Source: Catenulispora sp. GP43 (lineage in GTDB: Bacteria > Actinomycetota > Actinomycetes > Streptomycetales > Catenulisporaceae). Taken from it: a DNA stretch of 64,000 nt. The stretch covers positions 62,001 through 126,000 of the forward strand of contig NZ_JBGCCT010000011.1 of the NCBI RefSeq assembly GCF_041260665.1, written 5' to 3'. Shown here one piece after another: positions 59,370 to 64,000 of this stretch (its first letter is position 1; every line of letters starts with the position of its first letter). Under the pieces are notes generated by a model that was not told the DNA's origin, did not search any database, and saw only the letters and a list, made by a program, of their open reading frames with translations. The position numbers were made by a program, and so were the translations under genes.

Positions 59370-59971
59370 CGTGTTACACCCGCCCTCGAACCCGTCCGCG
59401 CCATTCCCTTGACCTGTGTCTTCTCCGGCTCCGCGGCCTTGTCGAGCCGCTTCTTCAACGTGCGCAGGCCCCGCATCGCCGCGACCCGCACCGCGCCGGC
59501 GCGCTTGCCGACGACCGAGCCGGCCTGATCGGCGGACAGCCCGGCGACGGCCCGCAGCAGGACCGCCTCGGCCTGGTCGCGGGGCAGCGCGGCGATCGCC
59601 GCCAGCGCGCGGCGGGTGGCCATCGCGGCCAGCGCCTCCTCGGCGGTGTCGTCGTTCGAGCGCTGTTCGGGCAGCGTGGGGACCGGCAGGTCCAGCACGC
59701 GCTGGTTCCGGCGGCCCTCGTCGATCGCCCGGTTGCGGGCGATGCGGAACAGCCACACCTGGAACTGCTTGGCGTCCCCGGTGAAGCCGCCGAGATCGCG
59801 CGAGGCCTGCAGCCAGGTCTCGGAGGCGACGTCCTCGCAGGCCCCGGGGATCAGGACTCGGAGATAGCGCAGCAGCGGCGGGTTCAGCGCGCGCCAGAGC
59901 ACGGCGAAGGAAGCCTCGTCACCGCGAACGGCGCCCGCGAGGGCGTCCGCTATGTCTTGCCCATCCAGCAT
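59366..59971 (-). CDS. ECF-type RNA polymerase sigma factor
   Basis: This 201-residue sigma factor has AAGGACCCC before its ATG. Region 2 is visible as LWRALNPPLLRYLRVLIPGA, SETWLQASRDLGGFTGD and FQVWLFRIARNRAIDEGRR. Region 4 reads ALAAIAALPRDQAEAVLLRA, GLSADQAGSVVGKRAGAVRV, AAMRGLRTLKKRL. It directs transcription of an unknown regulon, probably held inactive by the membrane protein encoded by the overlapping gene. Confidence 0.95.
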   Translation of the reverse strand: MLDGQDIADALAGAVRGDEASFAVLWRALNPPLLRYLRVLIPGACEDVASETWLQASRDLGGFTGDAKQFQVWLFRIARNRAIDEGRRNQRVLDLPVPTLPEQRSNDDTAEEALAAMATRRALAAIAALPRDQAEAVLLRAVAGLSADQAGSVVGKRAGAVRVAAMRGLRTLKKRLDKAAEPEKTQVKGMARTGSRAGVTR

Positions 59972-60025
59972 TGGGGTCCTTGATACGAAGGTCTTGGACC
60001 CACCCCGCCGGGCAGCCTACCCGAG

Positions 60026-60754
60026 CTACCCGAGGATGGCTCGGAATCGCTCGGCCGCGAGATCGAGCTGGTGGACTATCAGCTCTTTCACCTCGGCGTT
60101 CAGCGGTGTGTCGTCGCGCAACGCGAACTCGCGCAACTGCGGCACAAGCGGCGCGTACTTCGCCGAGGCCTTGCGCACCTTCGGCCCGGTGGTGTGGATG
60201 ATGCCGACGCCGTTGTCGGTGAAGTCGGACAGCTTGATGACCCGCGCCCACGGATCCACTTCCAGGCTCTCCACGACGTGCTCGCGGTACTGCTCCTGGC
60301 GGTCGCGCTCGGGGTCGTAGTCGGGGTTGGTGACGGACGCGATCAGGTTCGCGACCCGCGGTGTGAAGGCCCGGGCCAGCATCGTCAGGGCCGCGTTCCG
60401 CTCGCCCGCGGCGCGTTCGGCGTCGCCGGCCAGGTCGGCGAGATCACGCGGGTGGTCCTCGACGGCGTCGTGCAGCAGCGCGGCGACGATCACCTCGGCG
60501 TCGCGCACCTGGTAGTGGCGGATGATCCGGATCGCGACCCGGAGCAGGTGGTTGACATACGGCTCGCGGACGCGCTTGTCCCCGGCGTGCAGCCGGGAGG
60601 CGACCCGCTCGGCGCGCAGCATCGTGGCGCGCTCCTGGTCGGGGAACGCCTCGCTCTCGATCTCGAAGAGCATGCGCAGCCCCGCTTCGCCGTAGACCTC
60701 CGTCACGGCGTGGATGGGCATGACTGACAACTGACCCCGCTCGATCCCGTCCAT
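60026..60754 (-). CDS. HD-domain phosphohydrolase, (p)ppGpp-hydrolase-like
   Basis: This 242-residue protein has the RelA/SpoT-type HD arrangement: RVREPYVNHLLRVAIRII (first His), VAALLHDAVEDH (HDxxED) and VIKLSDFTDNGVG (late Asp-Asn). No nucleotide-synthetase or TGS domain follows, so it resembles small alarmone hydrolases (MESH1-like), which remove pyrophosphate from (p)ppGpp. A short alternative start (MPIHAVTEVY, 60721) also exists. A general HD phosphohydrolase cannot be excluded. Confidence 0.8.
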   Translation of the reverse strand: MDGIERGQLSVMPIHAVTEVYGEAGLRMLFEIESEAFPDQERATMLRAERVASRLHAGDKRVREPYVNHLLRVAIRIIRHYQVRDAEVIVAALLHDAVEDHPRDLADLAGDAERAAGERNAALTMLARAFTPRVANLIASVTNPDYDPERDRQEQYREHVVESLEVDPWARVIKLSDFTDNGVGIIHTTGPKVRKASAKYAPLVPQLREFALRDDTPLNAEVKELIVHQLDLAAERFRAILG

Positions 60755-60802
60755 GGCGGCGAATCTAGCGGGGTCGGGGCAAGGTGCTCCAGCCAGTTCC
60801 TT

Positions 60803-61153
60803 TTACGGGTTCAGCTTGCTCTGCCAGTCCACGGGCACGCGGCCCTTCGGCCCGGGCACCGGCTGGTCGGCCGGGTGGCTGTCCGGCGGGGCGAGCGCCG
60901 GGCCGGACTCGTAGAAGTTGTCGTTGCTGAAGTCGTAGAACCAGTCCTCGCCGGGCTCGAAGCTGGTGATCATGGAGTGGCCGCTGGCGGCGGCGTGCTT
61001 GCGGCCGTGCTGCTCCGGCGAGTTGTCGCAGCAACCGATGTGGCCGCACTGCGTACAGCGGCGAAGGTGTACCCACCAGCCGCCGCTGGCGTCGCACTCG
61101 ACGCAACCGGTGCCGCTCGGCGGGACGCTGGGATCGACTCCTGGGATGGACAT
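60803..61153 (-). CDS. UBP-type zinc finger domain protein
   Basis: This 116-residue protein is nearly all one ZnF-UBP domain. Its ligands are visible as GCVECDASGGWWVHLRRC, TQCGHIGCCDNSPEQHG and RKHAAASGHSMITSFEPGED, followed by WFYDFSNDNFYE. In eukaryotes this finger binds the ubiquitin C-terminus. The frequent actinobacterial stand-alone versions have no assigned role; binding of Pup or another free C-terminus is only a speculation. Confidence 0.92.
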   Translation of the reverse strand: MSIPGVDPSVPPSGTGCVECDASGGWWVHLRRCTQCGHIGCCDNSPEQHGRKHAAASGHSMITSFEPGEDWFYDFSNDNFYESGPALAPPDSHPADQPVPGPKGRVPVDWQSKLNP

Positions 61154-61190
61154 GTCCCAGACGCTACCCGGCCCGGGGCGCGAGCGCCTG

Positions 61191-61934
61191 TCAAGTACTC
61201 GGGACGCGGCCTTCGTCGGAGTCCGAGGCCGTCGGGAGCAACTGCCGGACCGGGATCCGGGTCTCGGCGATCACCCCGTCCACGACCTCGATGCGCAGCG
61301 CGCCGCCAGCCGCCGAGGAGCTGACCGCCCCGACCAGGTCCGGGCCGTGGAAGTGCAGGCCCACGAGGTCGTCGACGCCGTACCCGGCCGGGAGCACGCC
61401 GGACAGCAGGGCGTCGCGGTACACCGGACGGCGGGAGTCCTCGCCGTCGTAGTGCGGACAGACGCTGCCGTCGAGGAAGCCCAGGCCGTCCGCGAGCACC
61501 TGGTAGGGCAGCCCGAAGGAATCAGTGGTGCCGCCGTGGAACCAGCACAGCGCGCCCGCGCTGCCGCCGGTGAGCACGGCGCCGTTCTCCCACGCCTCGC
61601 GCAGGATCACGTCCAGGCCCTGCCGGCGCCAGACGTCGAGCATGTTCGCGGTGTTGCCGCCGCCGACGGTGATCAGGTCCATCGACAGCACGAACGCGCG
61701 CAGATCCCTGACGGTGCGGCTGAACAGGCGCAGGTGGAACGGCTCGCAGCGGTCGGCGGTGTACGTCTCGTAGAAGGAGACGATGTACGCCGGGTCGTCG
61801 CCGGTGGCGGTCGGCAGGAACAGGACCCGGGGACGGTCCTTGCCGGTGAGCCCCAGGACGAACTCGTGATACGGGTCGTTCCGGCGCTCCATGAGTGCCC
61901 GTCCGGCACCGGTCGCGACGATGTGGCCTGCCAT
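61191..61934 (-). CDS. Peptidase E (S51 family)-like protein
   Basis: I take the ATG at 61934; a TTG three codons earlier is possible. The 247-residue protein has RPRVLFLPTATGDDPAYI, DLITVGGGNTANMLDVWRRQ and the catalytic Ser in ENGAVLTGGSAGALCWFHGG, all typical of S51 dipeptidase E and cyanophycinase relatives. These cut Asp-Xaa dipeptides or related peptides in the cytoplasm. It overlaps nothing and seems monocistronic. Confidence 0.9.
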   Translation of the reverse strand: MAGHIVATGAGRALMERRNDPYHEFVLGLTGKDRPRVLFLPTATGDDPAYIVSFYETYTADRCEPFHLRLFSRTVRDLRAFVLSMDLITVGGGNTANMLDVWRRQGLDVILREAWENGAVLTGGSAGALCWFHGGTTDSFGLPYQVLADGLGFLDGSVCPHYDGEDSRRPVYRDALLSGVLPAGYGVDDLVGLHFHGPDLVGAVSSSAAGGALRIEVVDGVIAETRIPVRQLLPTASDSDEGRVPST

Positions 61935-61997
61935 GATCGCCAAGCCTAGCCGGACGCTTCGGGGAGTGCCGAAACAACCCGGCCATATGGTCCGGGC

Positions 61998-62759
61998 ATG
62001 GTTACTCTCACTTCGCGCGCCGACATCGAGGCCGCGCTCGCCGGTCCCTCACTGGTCCCGCTGCCCGCCGGATCCGGGCCCGGGTCCGAGTCCGAGGGCT
62101 CGATGGCCTGGTTGCGGGCCACGGTCGCGCGGTTCGCGCACGGAGAAGTCCACGCGCGCCGCCGTGCGTATGTGGAGACGGAGTTGGCGCGCATCGACGC
62201 CGACGAGCTGCGCCGCCTGGCCGGCGGCCGGTTCGGTGACGACCGGACGCGGGTCCTGCGCTCCCTCGCGCAAGCGATGGGTCTGCCGGAGCTGGACGAC
62301 ACCGCCGTCGCCGCGCTGTGCACCGTGGCCGACAACTATTTCGGCGGGGACGACCCGGCCGCCGACGACGCCGTGAAGCTGCTGCTGCCGCTGATGCGGG
62401 CCGGCGATCCGGAGCAGGCCGCGAACCGCGTGGGCATCCTCGTCCAGGCGTGTGACGCCACCACGGCTCTGATCGCGGCCGCCCGGGACGGCTCGGGCGA
62501 CGTCCGGGCCACCGTACTCAGCGCGCCGCCGGTCCAGGTCATGCGCCGGATCGCGATCGCGGCCACGCGGGTCGGAACGATCGAGATCCCCGAGGGGGAG
62601 CCGGTGGTGCTGGAGGTCGGCCCGGTCGGGCTGGCGTTCGGCAGCGGCCCGCGGGTGTGTCCCGGCCGGGCGCTCGCGCTCGCGCTGGCTGAAGGGGCTT
62701 TGACCGAGGGCGCTTTGATCGAGGGCGCTTCGGCCGATTCCCCAGCGCCGGCGCTGTAA
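61998..62759 (+). CDS. Compact cytochrome-P450-like protein lacking ExxR and meander
   Basis: This 253-residue protein ends with the P450 heme-thiolate loop LAFGSGPRVCPGRALALALA (Cys about 221). Before it are an I-helix-like VGILVQACDATTALIAAA and the segment APPVQVMRRIAIAATRVGTI. P450s usually have about 400 residues. Here the ExxR of the K-helix is replaced (ATVL six residues before the PP) and the meander between the beta strand and heme loop is deleted. An N-terminal MAWLRATVARFAHGEVHARR recalls the C-helix. It may still bind heme, but is unlikely to be a normal monooxygenase. It is 66 bp upstream of a Clp ATPase gene. Confidence 0.75.
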   Translation: MVTLTSRADIEAALAGPSLVPLPAGSGPGSESEGSMAWLRATVARFAHGEVHARRRAYVETELARIDADELRRLAGGRFGDDRTRVLRSLAQAMGLPELDDTAVAALCTVADNYFGGDDPAADDAVKLLLPLMRAGDPEQAANRVGILVQACDATTALIAAARDGSGDVRATVLSAPPVQVMRRIAIAATRVGTIEIPEGEPVVLEVGPVGLAFGSGPRVCPGRALALALAEGALTEGALIEGASADSPAPAL

Positions 62760-62825
62760 GGACCGCGTACCCGCTCGGCGCAGTCTCGCCGTGCGGACCT
62801 CGCATATGGGGTGTTGTCTGGATTC

Positions 62826-64000
62826 ATGTCCATGAGCTCCTTCGGCGGCTTCTTCGACCGCTCCGACGAACCCTTCAACGACCTGCTCAACCGGTTCTTC
62901 GGGATGTCCCCGGAGTTCTCGCCGCCGCGGGTGCAGCGCGTGCCGATCGGTCAGCTGCTGACCGAGTCGGCCCGTGAGCTGATCTCCACGGCCTCGCACC
63001 GCGCGGCGCAGGACGGCAGCGCGGACCTCGACACCGAGCACCTGCTGTGGGCCGCCACCCAGGTGGAGCCCACGCGCGGCATCCTGGCCGCGGCCAACGT
63101 GGACCCGGACCGGCTGGCCCAGACCATCGAGAAGTCGCTGCCGGCCTCCGGCAGCACGCCGTCCTCCGAGCCGGGCCTCACCCCCTCGGCCAAGCGCGTC
63201 CTGCTGCACGCGCACGAGCTGTCGCAGGCCTCCGGCTCGACCTACATCGGGCCGCAGCACATCCTGGCCGCGCTGACCGAGGACCCGGACTCCGGCGCCG
63301 GCCACGTGCTGAACAACACCCAGGGGGATGCCAAGGACCTGGGCAAGCGCATCACCAAGGTCTCGCGCGCCGAAGGCATGCCAGCCGGTCCGGAGCAGCC
63401 GTCGGACACCCCGACCCTGGACGAGTACGGCCGGGACATGACCGAGGACGCCAAGGCCGGCAAGCTCGACCCGGTGGTGGGCCGCGCCGACGAGATCGAG
63501 CAGACCATCGAGGTGCTGTCCCGCCGCACCAAGAACAACCCGGTGCTGATCGGCGACCCCGGCGTGGGCAAGACCGCGATCGTGGAGGGCCTGGCGCAGC
63601 GCATCGTGTCCGGCGACGTGCCCAAGACGCTGGAGGGCAAGCGCGTCGTGGCGCTGGACCTGGCGGCGCTGGTCGCCGGGTCGAAGTACCGCGGCGAGTT
63701 CGAGGAGCGGCTGAAGAACGTGATCGACGAGGTCGGCAAGGCCGCCGACTCCACGATCCTGTTCATCGACGAGCTGCACACGGTCGTCGGCGCGGGCTCC
63801 GGCGGCGAGGGCTCGATGGACGCCGGCAACATCATGAAGCCGGCGCTTTCGCGCGGCGAGCTCAACGTCATCGGCGCCACGACCATCGACGAGTACCGCA
63901 AGAACATCGAGAAGGACGCGGCGCTGGAGCGGCGCTTCCAGCCGGTGCTGATCTCCGAGCCCACGGTCGAGGAGACGGTCCAGATCCTGGAGGGCCTGCG
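62826..64000 (+). CDS. Clp ATPase (ClpC/ClpB type), N-terminal part, cut by window end
   Basis: 391 residues are visible and the frame stays open at the end of the window. A short Gly/Phe-rich head ([20 protein letters not shown]) precedes two Clp-N repeats ([40 protein letters not shown]). The first AAA+ domain follows, with Walker [29 protein letters not shown] and Walker [10 protein letters not shown]. Such ATPases unfold proteins for ClpP or disaggregate them. Whether a middle coiled coil (ClpB) or short one (ClpC) follows lies outside the window. No HspR-type inverted repeat is visible upstream. Confidence 0.95.
   Translation, partial: MSMSSFGGFFDRSDEPFNDLLNRFFGMSPEFSPPRVQRVPIGQLLTESARELISTASHRAAQDGSADLDTEHLLWAATQVEPTRGILAAANVDPDRLAQTIEKSLPASGSTPSSEPGLTPSAKRVLLHAHELSQASGSTYIGPQHILAALTEDPDSGAGHVLNNTQGDAKDLGKRITKVSRAEGMPAGPEQPSDTPTLDEYGRDMTEDAKAGKLDPVVGRADEIEQTIEVLSRRTKNNPVLIGDPGVGKTAIVEGLAQRIVSGDVPKTLEGKRVVALDLAALVAGSKYRGEFEERLKNVIDEVGKAADSTILFIDELHTVVGAGSGGEGSMDAGNIMKPALSRGELNVIGATTIDEYRKNIEKDAALERRFQPVLISEPTVEETVQILEGL

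Overview
The window comes from a very high-GC, large-genome actinomycete (Catenulispora/Streptomyces-like). This is judged from pervasive G/C third codon positions, frequent GTG and TTG starts, ATGA/GTGA translational coupling, Tat signal peptides, a LAxTG-type sorting signal, F420-type LLM enzymes and many LuxR-type two-component systems. I see no tRNA, rRNA, CRISPR array, integrase or transposase.

Left end (1-5.2 kb) is accessory DNA. Three direct-repeat fragments of the 5' end of a DUF255/thioredoxin-domain gene (594-764, 4257-4426, 5138-5176) separate small cargo modules: a DUF4143 ATPase tail; a two-gene cassette of actinobacterial unknowns plus a class-II Fic protein with a perfect operator-like palindrome; and a frameshifted SUKH-like gene. 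The layout looks like serial integration of elements at the CxxC-coding segment of one host gene.

5.2-13.4 kb holds small regulator/target pairs, most with a clear palindrome between them: TetR and quinone-oxidoreductase-like MDR, MarR and alpha/beta hydrolase, MarR and HSL-type esterase, and DUF1304 with a co-transcribed TetR. A secreted beta-propeller protein and a cell-wall-binding-repeat remnant lie between them.

13.7-20 kb is envelope-oriented: a large SdrD-B-like surface protein with a LAHTG sorting motif, a small anchored protein, a NosD-like beta-helix lipoprotein and a divergent Tat-exported Dyp-type peroxidase.

20-38.7 kb is a carbohydrate-utilisation locus. A LacI regulator precedes one long minus-strand operon: sugar-binding lipoprotein, ThuA-like, Gfo/Idh/MocA, two tandem GH95-like exported enzymes, two ABC permeases, GH36 alpha-galactosidase and a zinc alcohol dehydrogenase. 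No ABC ATPase is present. A nearby exported GH30 enzyme makes a plant arabinogalactan-type substrate attractive. A secreted HExxE protein and RecQ are interspersed.

39-45.2 kb is a tightly coupled three-gene operon: a DUF4034-like helical-repeat protein, a short HSP90-family ATPase and a 1080-residue TPR-like protein. It is the best candidate here for an undescribed system.

45.2-58 kb has two ABC-exporter/two-component modules: a MacB/FtsX-type exporter with response regulator and a 703-residue kinase carrying a degenerate plus an active kinase unit, and an ABC-2 exporter divergent from a kinase/regulator pair. An LLM oxidoreductase, a hydrolase and an MFS exporter lie between.

58-64 kb carries an ECF sigma factor overlapping a one-TM Pro/Thr-rich partner, an alarmone-hydrolase-like HD protein, a UBP zinc-finger protein, an S51 peptidase, a shrunken P450-like protein and the start of a Clp ATPase cut by the window end.
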